NCBI RefSeq assembly: GCF_029350975.1
Contig: NZ_JARKMR010000006.1
Span: forward strand, 1-64,000
Direction: 5' to 3'
DNA: 64,000 nucleotides
From: Maribacter zhoushanensis
GTDB lineage: Bacteria; Bacteroidota; Bacteroidia; Flavobacteriales; Flavobacteriaceae
The notes beneath the pieces were generated by a model. It searched no databases. It had not been told where the DNA came from and saw only the letters and a program-made list of their open reading frames with translations. The translations under genes were made by a program, and so were the position numbers. The first letter of the stretch is position 1. Each line of letters begins with the position of its first letter. This document shows, piece after piece, positions 7,964 through 16,440 of the stretch.

Positions 7964-10900
7964 TAGTTGTTCTGCTTTTCTAATAACATGGTTTTAATCT
8001 CTGCCATTTGGGCTTTTAAAGCCTCTAATTCTGTGCTCATGTTAGTATTGGCGCTCTCTAATTCTTTAATTTTCTTTTCTTGCTCAATAGTATGCAAAAA
8101 TAGTTCTTCTATTTTTTCTAGGTTGACTCTAGAAGATTCACTCACATTCCAAAAACCTTGCTCTTTTACTGCTTGTGCAGATTGTATACCTGGTAAGTGA
8201 TTGTTTTCTTTTACAAATGCTTCTATTTCAGTTAATGTTTTAAACTTATAACTAGGGTTTAAAATGGAATTGCCCAAGAAGTATTTTTGAAAAACGTAGT
8301 CGGGTACAACCGCATTTCCATTTAATAATATATCGTCACCTACACTTAAGCCGCCAGTAGTGACAATGCCGGCATTAAAATTTGGAATAATTTTATTACC
8401 GTCTATACCTGTTCCTATATCGGCATTTGTAATGCTGCCGTCAATTATTTCATCTGATCCAACTGAATCATCTTTCATTTCTGATAAACCCACCGCATTT
8501 CCTGAAATTTCCCCTGAGCCAATTGCATCAAACCCAATGTCACCTTGCCCTATGCTGTTCGGAATAATCATGCTAGAAACACCTCCGCCATTTAAACTAC
8601 CTTGGATTGAGGTTGGTGCAATAGAGAATTCATTTGTTAACGATAATTGAAGTCCTGGACCAGCAGAATAATTTGTGTTTATATCATCAAGTGCTACGGT
8701 TACCGTTGCACCTTCACTATCGGTTAAAACTAAGTTGGTTCCAACCACCGTTAATGAAGAATTGGTTGTACCCGTGCTGATATCCGCTAGAGGAATGTTT
8801 ACCGTATTGTTTTCGGAGTCCGTTAATGTCAGTGTATCATCAGTTCCGTCAGTATTCGTATCAGTTAAAGAAAATGCGGTATTAATAGTATTTGTATCGA
8901 TATCGGTTAGTGCAATGCTTACTGTATTGTTTTCGGAGTCCGTTAATGTAAGTGTATCATCAGTTCCGTCTGTATTCGTATCAGTTAAGGAAAATGCGGT
9001 ATTAATAGTATTTGTATCGATATCGGTAAGTGCAATGCTTACTGTATTGTTTTCGGAGTCCGTTAATGTAAGTGTATCATCAGTTCCGTCTGTATTCGCA
9101 TCGGTTAAAGAAAATGCTGTATTTGTAGTATTAGTATCGATATCAGTTAGAAGAACGTCTACGGTATTGTTGTCAGAATCTGTTAAAGTAAGCGTATCGT
9201 CATTACCATCAGCATCTGCATCAGTTATTGAGAAAGCTGTATTGGTGGTGTTGGCTCCAGAGTTTATTTCTGAAAGTAGAATGTTTACGGTGTTGTTTTC
9301 TGAATCTGTTAAGGTCAGCGTATCGTCGTCACCATCAGCATCTGCATCAGTTATAGAAAATGCTGTATTTGTAGTGTTGGTATCAATATCGGTTAGAGGA
9401 ATGTCTATAGTATTGTTATCAGAATCAGTTAGCGTTAGAGTATCGTCATCGCCATCTGCATCTGCATCGGTTATTGAAAATGCTGTATTTAACGTGTTTG
9501 TGTCAATTTCGCTAAGCAGAATATCTACTGTATTATTATCAGAATCTGTTAAAGTTAGGGTATCGACATCACCATTGGTATCTGCATCGGTTAAAGAAAA
9601 AGCAGAATTTGTAGTATTAGTATCTGTTCCAGAGTTTATTTCTGAGAGTAGAATACTTACGGTATTTCCTGCGGAGTCCGTAATTGTTAATGAATCATCC
9701 GTTCCATCAGTATCTTCATCGGTTAAGGTTAATGTACTAACCGTTGTATTCGTATCTGTTCCCGTTCCTGAATTTATTTCTGTCAATAATATGCTAACAA
9801 TATTTCCGTCAGAATCTGTGATTGTAAGAGAATCGTCTGTGCCATCAGTATCTTGATCAGTAATTGTAAGAGTTGCGTTAGTTGTATTTGTGTCTACAAG
9901 TCCGTTATCAACTAATTCATCAATAGCAGCCTGTGTTGTAGTGGCTGTCAAACCGGACACTGTAGGATCGTAAGGTACTTCACTAGCGTCTTGATTGTCA
10001 GCTCCACCACCGCCTCCAGGTGTGTAATCTGCCCACTCGACATCTCCGGCAATTGTTGTGATCAACACTTGGTCGTCGGTTAATACTCCAAGTGCAGGCT
10101 CAATTTTAGCAGGTGTAACTGCTGCATCTTCAATTGTGAATTCACCAATATTGTTCATGGTAAGGTCTCCGCCAACGGCAGTTGGTGTAGGTTCGCTTGC
10201 CGCGTTACCAACAAAAATAAATCCATCGTCCAAACTTAGATTTCCTTCTGGTATATCCACAAAACCACCATCGGTTAACGAAATACGGTTACCTACTATA
10301 GACAATTGTTGTTCGTCTGTATCTACGGTACCTGGGGGTAGATCTACAAAACCACCATCGGTTAGTGAAATGCGGTTTCCTACTATAGATAATTGTTGTT
10401 CATCTGTATCTACAGTACCTGGCGGCAGCAAAATTGTACCTCCATTCGATAAACTTATTTCTGTTCCTGCAGGGTTAATGGTTAGCTCCTGTAAATACGT
10501 AGAAAGATCAACCGTATTAGGGTCGTTCTCAATACTAAGGATATTATCTGTAAGGTCTAGTTGTTGATCGTCAGACCCTATTAATGCCCCCAAGCTAATA
10601 GTGGAAACTCCCGCTATTGTAGATCTTGCAATAGTTAATGTGGTGTCTAGTTTGTTGAAGGTGAGATCGTAAAGTCCGTCAGTATCTTCCCATTGTACAA
10701 TTCCGTTTTCATCTGTAGTTAATACTCTGTCTGGACTGTCGTTGGCAATATTTACAGGTAGTATTCCGCCAACAGCTAATTCATTTGTGCCAACTGCATT
10801 TTCTCGTATTTCACTAGAACCAACAGATTCTGCGGCTAAATCATCTGCGGTTAGAGAATTGTCAGCTATATCATTTGTGTCAATGAAACCATCTCTAATA

Positions 10901-11283
10901 TTGTCGCCTGTTAAGCTGTTTTCAGCAACTTCTAAATTAATATTTCCTTCGGTTTGGGTTATTTCAATAGTACTTCTGCCATTTATAATTGGATCATTGG
11001 TGATAGAAAAGTCTACGGCATCGCATAAATTAACCCACTGTGTGCCGTCATAGTAGTTAATACACTCGGTATCGGTATTATAAACCATACCACCACGCTG
11101 TGGGGTAATAGCCTCCATCTCTAAGGTGGTAACACGAGTAATTACCAGTACTTTAGAGGTGCTTTCAAGCTCTAAAACTGATGAGGCATCAATATTTTGT
11201 GGATTATCTCCTATTTTAATTTGTCCGAATACGGTAGGTGCCGCTAGTACTGTAAAAAAAATAAAGAAAATTACTGCTTTCAT
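7963..11283 (-). CDS. Asp-rich repeat surface protein with tail-fibre-like C-terminus
   Basis: 1,106 aa. Signal peptide 1-20 (ends TVFGQ). A head of about 75 residues (KIGDNPQNIDASSVLELEST, NTDTECINYYDGTQWVNLC) is paralogous to that of the giant gene starting at 6566. Next come Asn/Asp-rich linkers with two SIVGNRISLTDGGFVD segments (residues ~300-345), and then about nine 40-aa repeats (~460-840) of the form TAFSLTDTNTDGTDDTLTLT. The last ~110 residues contain FKTLTEIEAFVKENNHLPGI and a terminal heptad coiled coil, like the tail-fibre-type C-termini of many flavobacterial repeat proteins. That suggests a trimeric stalk. No T9SS C-terminal domain is present, whereas the TAATG-coupled downstream protein has one. 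The acidic DxDxDG-like loops may bind calcium (inference). Confidence 0.85.
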   Translation of the reverse strand: MKAVIFFIFFTVLAAPTVFGQIKIGDNPQNIDASSVLELESTSKVLVITRVTTLEMEAITPQRGGMVYNTDTECINYYDGTQWVNLCDAVDFSITNDPIINGRSTIEITQTEGNINLEVAENSLTGDNIRDGFIDTNDIADNSLTADDLAAESVGSSEIRENAVGTNELAVGGILPVNIANDSPDRVLTTDENGIVQWEDTDGLYDLTFNKLDTTLTIARSTIAGVSTISLGALIGSDDQQLDLTDNILSIENDPNTVDLSTYLQELTINPAGTEISLSNGGTILLPPGTVDTDEQQLSIVGNRISLTDGGFVDLPPGTVDTDEQQLSIVGNRISLTDGGFVDIPEGNLSLDDGFIFVGNAASEPTPTAVGGDLTMNNIGEFTIEDAAVTPAKIEPALGVLTDDQVLITTIAGDVEWADYTPGGGGGADNQDASEVPYDPTVSGLTATTTQAAIDELVDNGLVDTNTTNATLTITDQDTDGTDDSLTITDSDGNIVSILLTEINSGTGTDTNTTVSTLTLTDEDTDGTDDSLTITDSAGNTVSILLSEINSGTDTNTTNSAFSLTDADTNGDVDTLTLTDSDNNTVDILLSEIDTNTLNTAFSITDADADGDDDTLTLTDSDNNTIDIPLTDIDTNTTNTAFSITDADADGDDDTLTLTDSENNTVNILLSEINSGANTTNTAFSITDADADGNDDTLTLTDSDNNTVDVLLTDIDTNTTNTAFSLTDANTDGTDDTLTLTDSENNTVSIALTDIDTNTINTAFSLTDTNTDGTDDTLTLTDSENNTVSIALTDIDTNTINTAFSLTDTNTDGTDDTLTLTDSENNTVNIPLADISTGTTNSSLTVVGTNLVLTDSEGATVTVALDDINTNYSAGPGLQLSLTNEFSIAPTSIQGSLNGGGVSSMIIPNSIGQGDIGFDAIGSGEISGNAVGLSEMKDDSVGSDEIIDGSITNADIGTGIDGNKIIPNFNAGIVTTGGLSVGDDILLNGNAVVPDYVFQKYFLGNSILNPSYKFKTLTEIEAFVKENNHLPGIQSAQAVKEQGFWNVSESSRVNLEKIEELFLHTIEQEKKIKELESANTNMSTELEALKAQMAEIKTMLLEKQNN
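8770..9900 (-). repeat. Nine 40-residue (about 120-bp) Asp/Thr-rich repeats
   Basis: Consensus TNTTNTAFS(L/I)TDADTDG, then DDTLTLTDS(E/D)NNTV and a short xIxLTDID end. The unit is 40 codons; units ending in NSG are slightly longer. Two neighbouring copies (plus-strand 8881-9000 and 9001-9120) are almost identical at DNA level, a sign of recent duplication or slippage, while the outer copies have diverged. Confidence 0.9.
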
Positions 11284-11577
11284 ACTTAGTGCCTTAAGAC
11301 GAGAATATAGTGATAAACAAAAATAGAATTATCTAGTGAAAACCTTTTATTTATAAGTTGAAATAATAGGCTAATGGGTTAAAGAACATCTAACCTCGTT
11401 GAACGGGTTATTTTCTAATGCCGAAAATAGACAAAGCGCTGTTATAATTTTAGAAGTAAATTTGAAGAAATTAACAAAAGTTTATTGGCACAGTTTTTTT
11501 TATGAAGATTACAAATCTTTTCTTTATCTTTTAAATGCCCATTTAGCATGGGTGTTATCTATTATAATATACACTAA
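11284..11577. other. Divergent intergenic region with two small hairpins
   Basis: This 294-bp region separates the minus-strand repeat-protein operon from the plus-strand CarboxypepD genes. Besides the minus-strand -7 box it holds a hairpin at 11391-11410 (TAACCtCGT / ACGGGTTA, one bulge) and another at 11538-11552 (CCCAT / ATGGG) 25 nt before the next ATG. No plus-strand -7 box with the TTTG core is clear. A short reading frame across 11399-11581 has a TTG start and no recognisable features, and I do not call it. Confidence 0.5.
11318..11325 (-). promoter_or_regulatory. Candidate -7 box (TATTTTTG) for the 1,106-aa / 387-aa pair
   Basis: Minus-strand TATTTTTG matches TAnnTTTG, 35 nt upstream of the ATG at 11283. 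It is the same octamer, also preceded by an AATT-containing stretch, as the candidate box of the paralogous giant gene at 6596-6603. No clear -33 TTG. Confidence 0.45.
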
Positions 11578-12321
11578 ATGACCAAAAAGTTACTTTTTTT
11601 ACTAGTATTATTTTCAGCCATATCAGGCTTTTCGCAAGATGATGACAGACAACCTTTAAGAGGTTCTGTAATCTACATGAACATTGGGGTGCCCAATGAA
11701 AATGTTATCAATGCAACTTCTGAACACGCCACCATTACCAATGATCAAGGTTTATTTCGAATAAATGTTAAGGTAGGTGACCAACTTGTATTTACCGCTG
11801 TTAATTATCAAATTAAAGTAGTAAATGTTACTGAAGAAATTTTGGCCAATAATCGTTTGGTTATAGAGGTGAACGAAAAAGTTACAGAATTAGACGAAGT
11901 AGTTATAACACCAGAACAGCAAGAACGTTTTTTAGAAGTAAAGAACCAAGAGTTTAAGGAATATGAATACGAAATTGATCGTGGAACAGAGGTAGATAAT
12001 GTAGCCATGACAGATGCTGAAAAGGGAATGCAAGACGGATTAAATTTTGCAAATATCTTTAGGGCTATTTTTAAATCACAACCAGAGGCTACGGAAGAAG
12101 CGCCAAAATTAAAGGTGAGTGAAGTGTTGAGACAAGTATATGATGATTCTTTCTTTGTGGTAGATTTAAATATACCGCAAGATAAAATCAATGAATTTTT
12201 ATACTACTGTGATGATCAAATGCCTGCAAGGTCCTTGCTTAAAAAAGAAAATGAGTTTCAATTGATCGATGCTTTGGTTAATCATAGTAAATCATTTCTT
12301 AAAGAATTAGATGAGGAGTAG
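11578..12321 (+). CDS. CarboxypepD regulatory-like exported protein
   Basis: 247 aa. Signal peptide 1-19 (ends SGFSQ). Residues ~27-115 form a CarboxypepD_reg-like beta-sandwich, including ATITNDQGLFRINVKVGDQL and a TELDEVVIT end that recalls the start of a TonB plug, but no outer-membrane barrel follows. The C-terminal half is helical and carries the motif IPQDKINEFLYYCDDQ near residue 205. The next gene is a paralogue with the same architecture and starts inside this one (overlap 11 bp). Function unknown; probably a periplasmic or outer-membrane-associated protein. The neighbouring DUF6702 and M1 peptidase genes on the same strand suggest one transcription unit. Confidence 0.75.
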   Translation: MTKKLLFLLVLFSAISGFSQDDDRQPLRGSVIYMNIGVPNENVINATSEHATITNDQGLFRINVKVGDQLVFTAVNYQIKVVNVTEEILANNRLVIEVNEKVTELDEVVITPEQQERFLEVKNQEFKEYEYEIDRGTEVDNVAMTDAEKGMQDGLNFANIFRAIFKSQPEATEEAPKLKVSEVLRQVYDDSFFVVDLNIPQDKINEFLYYCDDQMPARSLLKKENEFQLIDALVNHSKSFLKELDEE

Positions 12322-13084
12322 ACTCCTTTTATGTTTACTTTTTTCTAGTGTCTTTTCATGGGCGCAAATTGGTGAGTTTAAAAAATTAGAGGGTAGGGTG
12401 TATAGTGATGATGGGGACGTTGCCGCTACGCATGTATTGAACCTAACTTCTAAGAGAGCCAGTATTACCGATGAAAATGGGTACTTTGCTATTCCCGTAA
12501 AATTATTTGATACATTAGAGTTCTCTGCCGTTCAGTACAAAAAGAAAATTGTAGTGGTAAGTTCCGCTATTTATGAAAGTAAGTTGATCTCTGTTGGGTT
12601 AGAGGATGCTTTGACAGAATTAGATGAAGTAACGGTAACACCTTATAGTCTTAGTGGTAATTTATTGACCGATTTGTCAACCTTAGATATTGATCCGGTA
12701 GTTACGGCTTCTACATTGGGCTTGCCCAATGCCTATGTTAAAATACCTACTAAAGCAGAACGCGAATTAAAAGCTGCCACCGGGAACCCTATTATGAGCT
12801 TTGATCCGTTGATCAATGCCATTAGCGGTCGTACCAAAATGTTGAAAAAGCGGGTAGAGCGGAATAAGCTTTATGATCGTACAGAACGTGTTCGAGATTT
12901 TTATGCCGACAGCGTATATGTAAAACAACTATCCATTCCAGAAGAGAAAATAGATGATTTCTTATATTACTGCGAGGTAGATCCTAGATTTCAAAAAGTA
13001 GTAGATACCCATAGCCAATTGGAGATTTGGGAGTATTTACGAAAGAAAAGTTTACTGTACAGAGAAAATAATTCTTTAGATTAG
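12311..13084 (+). CDS. CarboxypepD regulatory-like exported protein, paralogue of preceding gene
   Basis: 257 aa. Signal peptide 1-18 (ends VFSWAQ). CarboxypepD_reg-like domain ~25-110 (RASITDENGYFAIPVKLFDT, then TELDEVTVTPYSL). The helical C-terminal region has the conserved motif IPEEKIDDFLYYCEVD near residue 215, matching that of the upstream gene. The start ATG overlaps the previous gene by 11 bp, so translation is probably coupled. Arg/Lys-rich segments around residue 180 (KKRVERNKLYDRTERVRDFY) are charged helices. Role unknown; a duplicated pair kept together suggests a heteromeric unit (inference). Confidence 0.75.
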   Translation: MRSRLLLCLLFSSVFSWAQIGEFKKLEGRVYSDDGDVAATHVLNLTSKRASITDENGYFAIPVKLFDTLEFSAVQYKKKIVVVSSAIYESKLISVGLEDALTELDEVTVTPYSLSGNLLTDLSTLDIDPVVTASTLGLPNAYVKIPTKAERELKAATGNPIMSFDPLINAISGRTKMLKKRVERNKLYDRTERVRDFYADSVYVKQLSIPEEKIDDFLYYCEVDPRFQKVVDTHSQLEIWEYLRKKSLLYRENNSLD

Positions 13085-13120
13085 CCGCCAAATCTTTGGC
13101 ATATGCTTTGTAATAAAGTA

Positions 13121-13642
13121 ATGAAACAATACACCATGAAAATTTTTAAGCCGGTACTATTATTATTTATTCTTCCACTTTTTGCATTTGCCGGGGCACA
13201 TAAATTTTACATTAGCGTTACCAACGTTGATTATTCTGAAAAGGATCAAGCCGTGCAAATTATAACCCGTGTATTTATAGATGATATGAACACGGTATTG
13301 AAAGAGCGCTATGGTTACCCTGCCGTATTAGGTACAGATGAAGAATCAGCGGTAGATAAAGAGTTTTTGGAAAAATACCTTCGTACTAAATTCTTGGTAG
13401 AAATTAACGGTAAAACGGTTAAGTATGATTTTATTGGGCATAAGTATGATTCTGATATGGTCATTTGTTATTTAGAAGTGCCAAACGTTCCACTTCAAAC
13501 TTTAAAGCAAATAGGTATCACTAACGAGGTCTTGACAGATATATATGATGATCAGCAGAATGTTGTTCATATGAAGGTGAATGGCAAGAAAAAGAGCCAT
13601 GTGCTTATAAAATCTCGTATTAAAGGAATGTTAAATTTGTAA
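13121..13642 (+). CDS. DUF6702 family exported protein
   Basis: About 174 aa from the ATG at 13121. Alternative starts lie at 13103 (leaves a polar extension before the signal) and 13136 (MKIFKPV, the shortest form still carrying the full signal peptide). A hydrophobic segment ending FAFAGAHKFY is a signal sequence. The mature part (HKFYISVTNVDYSEKDQAVQ, VFIDDMNTVL, a late CYLEVPNVPL strand) matches the DUF6702 pattern, a small beta-rich flavobacterial family of unknown function commonly found beside M1 aminopeptidases. The next gene here is such a peptidase. No catalytic residues are recognised. Confidence 0.7.
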   Translation: MKQYTMKIFKPVLLLFILPLFAFAGAHKFYISVTNVDYSEKDQAVQIITRVFIDDMNTVLKERYGYPAVLGTDEESAVDKEFLEKYLRTKFLVEINGKTVKYDFIGHKYDSDMVICYLEVPNVPLQTLKQIGITNEVLTDIYDDQQNVVHMKVNGKKKSHVLIKSRIKGMLNL

Positions 13643-13699
13643 CATACATTAAGATATCTCTATAAAAACTTTAATTTTCCGTCACTAAATAACTATAAA

Positions 13700-16012
13700 A
13701 TGATAAGAGTAAAGTACGCGTTCGCGTCTGTTTTATTCCTTTTTGCAGCAGTATCTTTTGCACAAGAAGCTGTTACCAAAGAAAAGGAGCCTGGGCACTA
13801 CAACCAGAGCAAGTTTAAACAATTATATGAAGAGTTCTCTACGCCAAATACCTATAGGTCGGCTTCGGGTGCTCCTGGTCCTGATTATTATCAGCAGCAG
13901 GCAGATTATGTAATGGATATTCGTTTAGATGATAAGAATGCCAAATTATTCGGTGAAGAAACAATTACGTACACCAATAATTCTCCAGATGATTTAGAGT
14001 ATTTATGGGTACAGTTAGATCAGAATGTTAGAGAAAAAGATTCTAAAGCTCGATTAAAGAACGGTAGCGGTATTTCACTTGGTGATTCTCCTGAAAAATT
14101 TGTTGGTAACTACATGACAGCCTCTTTTGATGGTGGGTTCAATATAGATTACGTAAAAGATGATTCAGGTAAAGCATTACCATTTACGATCAACTTTACA
14201 ATGATGCGTGTAGATTTACCTACACCGCTTAAAAGTGGAGATAAATTTTCTTTTGATGTAAAGTGGAACTACAATATACCTGATCATACCGTAAACAGAG
14301 CTAGATCTGGTTATGAGTTTTTTGAGGAAGATGGTAACAGAGCATATGTAATTGCTCAGTTTTTTCCAAGAATGGCAGTTTATAATGATGTAGAAGGATG
14401 GCAAAACCACCAATTTTGGGGTAATGGCGAATTTGCGCTTCCATTTGGGGATTATGAAGTAAATATTACAGTACCTGCAGATCATATTTTAGATGGTACA
14501 GGTGTACTTCAAAATAGAAAAGAGGTATACAGCAAAGAAATGATGAGCCGTTATGAAAAGGCTAAAAAATCTTATGACAAACCTGTTATTATCGTTACCC
14601 AAGCGGAAGCGGAAGCAGCTGAAAAAGGATTTTCTGAGAAAACAAAGACATGGAAGCTTAAGGCAGAAAATGTGCGTGATTTTGGTTTTGCAACATCAAG
14701 AAAGTTTATTTGGGACATGCAAGCCGTTAAGTTAGGAAACAGAGATGTAATGGCTGTTTCTATGTACCCTAAAGAAGGTAACCCGTTATGGGAAGAGTAT
14801 TCTACAAAAGCGGTTGCGCACACGTTGAAATCATATTCATCGCACACTTTTGATTACCCTTATCCAAAGGCGATATCTGTACACGCTAAGCGCCAAGGTA
14901 TGGAGTACCCTATGATCTGCTGGAACTACGGTAGACCAAACAAAGACGGTAGCTATTCAGATAGAACCAAATACGGAATGATCAGTGTAATTATTCATGA
15001 AGTTGGTCATAACTTCTTTCCAATGATTGTAAACTCGGACGAGCGTCAGTGGGGATGGATGGATGAAGGTTTAGATACTTTTATGCAGTACATGGCAGAG
15101 CAAGAATTTGGTGAAGCTTACCCAACGGCAATAGCGCCAAATGATAAATACCCATCTAGAAGAGGTGATCCTGCGAAGATCGTACCTTACATGAGCGGTG
15201 ATCAAAGTACTATTTCTCCAATTATGTCCAACCCTGAAAATGTATTTCAGTTAGGACCTAATGCATATGGTAAGCCGGCAACAGCTTTAAACATATTAAG
15301 AGAAACGGTTATGGGGCGTGAGTTGTTTGACCATGCTTTTAAAACCTATTCTCACCGTTGGAAGTTTAAGCACCCAACCCCAGAAGATTTCTTTAGAACA
15401 ATGGAAGATGCATCTGCCGTTGATTTAGATTGGTACTGGAGAGGATGGTTCTATACTACTGATTATGTAGATATGGCCGTTAAGGATATCAAGAAATATT
15501 ATGTTAGTGATCAGCCAAATAAAAAAATGAAAGCGTATTTAGCTGAACGTGGTATTCCAGAATCTAATTTGCCACCAATGGTATATTTAGAAGAGTACGG
15601 AGATACTGATGTTGTTGCACCAGGGTTAAAAGACAATTTACCTTCAGAAACATCTAAGACTTTAAAAGAGTTCATGATGGATAATATGACGGCAGCAGAA
15701 AGAGCAGCAATAAAAGAACCTAAGTACTTTTACGAAGTAACTTATAACAGTCCGGGTGGTTTACCAATGCCTTTGATCGTAGAATATACGTATGCAGACG
15801 GTTCGGTAAAGAATGTAACCTATCCTCCAGAAATTTGGAGAAAGAACAGCAAAGAGGTAAGTATGGTTATTTCATCAACTTCTGAGTTGAAAGGAATAAA
15901 CATTGATCCTAAAATGGAAACGGCAGATATTGATACAACGAACAATAGCTGGCCTAAGAAAGAGCAAGAGAGCGATTTCGATAAAATGAAGAATGGAGTA
16001 AAAGGAAAATAA
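13700..16012 (+). CDS. M1 family zinc metallopeptidase, exported
   Basis: 770 aa. Signal peptide 1-21 (ends AVSFAQ). An M1-type N-terminal beta domain (~60-340) is followed by the catalytic domain. The zinc motif HEVGH starts at residue 433; after 18 residues comes the third ligand in WMDEGLDTF (Glu456), so HEXXH-X18-E is intact. The substrate loop reads GMEYPMICWN instead of the classical GAMEN, as in many bacteroidetal M1 relatives. A C-terminal region ending SDFDKMKNGVKGK has no T9SS sorting domain. Predicted role: hydrolysis of peptides in the periplasm or at the outer membrane. It follows the DUF6702 gene by 57 bp and ends at a strong terminator, so it is probably the last gene of the 11.6-16.0-kb unit. 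Confidence 0.9.
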   Translation: MIRVKYAFASVLFLFAAVSFAQEAVTKEKEPGHYNQSKFKQLYEEFSTPNTYRSASGAPGPDYYQQQADYVMDIRLDDKNAKLFGEETITYTNNSPDDLEYLWVQLDQNVREKDSKARLKNGSGISLGDSPEKFVGNYMTASFDGGFNIDYVKDDSGKALPFTINFTMMRVDLPTPLKSGDKFSFDVKWNYNIPDHTVNRARSGYEFFEEDGNRAYVIAQFFPRMAVYNDVEGWQNHQFWGNGEFALPFGDYEVNITVPADHILDGTGVLQNRKEVYSKEMMSRYEKAKKSYDKPVIIVTQAEAEAAEKGFSEKTKTWKLKAENVRDFGFATSRKFIWDMQAVKLGNRDVMAVSMYPKEGNPLWEEYSTKAVAHTLKSYSSHTFDYPYPKAISVHAKRQGMEYPMICWNYGRPNKDGSYSDRTKYGMISVIIHEVGHNFFPMIVNSDERQWGWMDEGLDTFMQYMAEQEFGEAYPTAIAPNDKYPSRRGDPAKIVPYMSGDQSTISPIMSNPENVFQLGPNAYGKPATALNILRETVMGRELFDHAFKTYSHRWKFKHPTPEDFFRTMEDASAVDLDWYWRGWFYTTDYVDMAVKDIKKYYVSDQPNKKMKAYLAERGIPESNLPPMVYLEEYGDTDVVAPGLKDNLPSETSKTLKEFMMDNMTAAERAAIKEPKYFYEVTYNSPGGLPMPLIVEYTYADGSVKNVTYPPEIWRKNSKEVSMVISSTSELKGINIDPKMETADIDTTNNSWPKKEQESDFDKMKNGVKGK

Positions 16013-16032
16013 TTATCATAATAATTATTGTT

Positions 16033-16062
16033 AAAAGCCTCGTATAACTACGGGGCTTTTTT
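16033..16062 (+). terminator. Rho-independent terminator after the M1 peptidase gene
   Basis: AAAAGCCTCG pairs with CGGGGCTTTT across an 8-nt loop (one G:U pair) and is followed by a T run. It lies 21 nt after the stop. Confidence 0.85.
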
Positions 16063-16083
16063 AATTTGGTTGTTAAACTTGTT

Positions 16084-16091
16084 TATATTTG
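16084..16091 (+). promoter_or_regulatory. Candidate -7 box (TATATTTG) for tatA
   Basis: TATATTTG matches TAnnTTTG just after the terminator and 13 nt before the ATG at 16105, so the leader would be very short. A TTTG lies 15 nt upstream (16065-16068), which is tighter than the usual ~19 nt. Confidence 0.45.
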
Positions 16092-16104
16092 TAGTATGAT
16101 TGCT

Positions 16105-16434
16105 ATGTATTCATTATTTATTAGTGGCGCAGAAATTTTCTTCATTATGTTCATTGTAGTGATGGTTTTTGGTGCCGACAAAATTCCTGATATTGCTAAG
16201 GGATTGGGTAAAGGTATGCGTCAACTTAAAGATGCTACTGAAGATATTAAACAAGAAATACAGAAGAGTGCAGATAAGCAGGGTATAGATACTAGTTTCG
16301 TTACTGATATCAAGAAAGATATCGATGATATGAAAAATGATATTAGCTCTGGTCTAGGTACCGATGTTAAAAAACAAATTAGCGACGTTAGCAAAAACAT
16401 CAATGAAGTAACGGGCAGCATTAAGCGAAAGTAA
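16105..16434 (+). CDS. tatA: Sec-independent translocase subunit TatA/TatB family
   Basis: About 109 aa from the ATG at 16105 (MYSLFISG); the ATG at 16096 would add three residues. A single N-terminal membrane helix (GAEIFFIMFIVVMVFGADKI) is followed by the hallmark GADKIPDIAKGLGKGMRQL hinge and amphipathic helix, and then a long charged tail (IKKDIDDMKNDI, SDVSKNINEV). This is the TatA/TatB/TatE pattern. The subunit oligomerises in the inner membrane to move folded proteins, working with TatC, which is not in this window. The tail is longer than in E. coli TatA but normal for flavobacteria. A PAP2 phosphatase gene follows by 6 bp, so the two are probably co-transcribed. Confidence 0.88.
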   Translation: MYSLFISGAEIFFIMFIVVMVFGADKIPDIAKGLGKGMRQLKDATEDIKQEIQKSADKQGIDTSFVTDIKKDIDDMKNDISSGLGTDVKKQISDVSKNINEVTGSIKRK

Positions 16435-16440
16435 ACTGCT

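Noticed and set aside
8675-9856. 393-codon plus-strand frame over the 40-aa repeats
   Set aside because: It mirrors the repeats of the real minus-strand gene, is Ser/Val-rich with no domain, and lacks a promoter or ribosome site. The minus gene has a signal peptide, conserved head and coiled-coil tail.
11399-11581. 60-codon frame upstream of the first CarboxypepD-like gene
   Set aside because: It starts at TTG, overlaps the next start and shows no recognised domain. It is more likely untranslated leader DNA with hairpins.
13103-13120. Upstream ATG at 13103 as start of the DUF6702 gene
   Set aside because: It would put a polar extension before the signal peptide and lies directly after a GCCAAA/TTTGGC hairpin; the ATGs at 13121 or 13136 give a normal signal.
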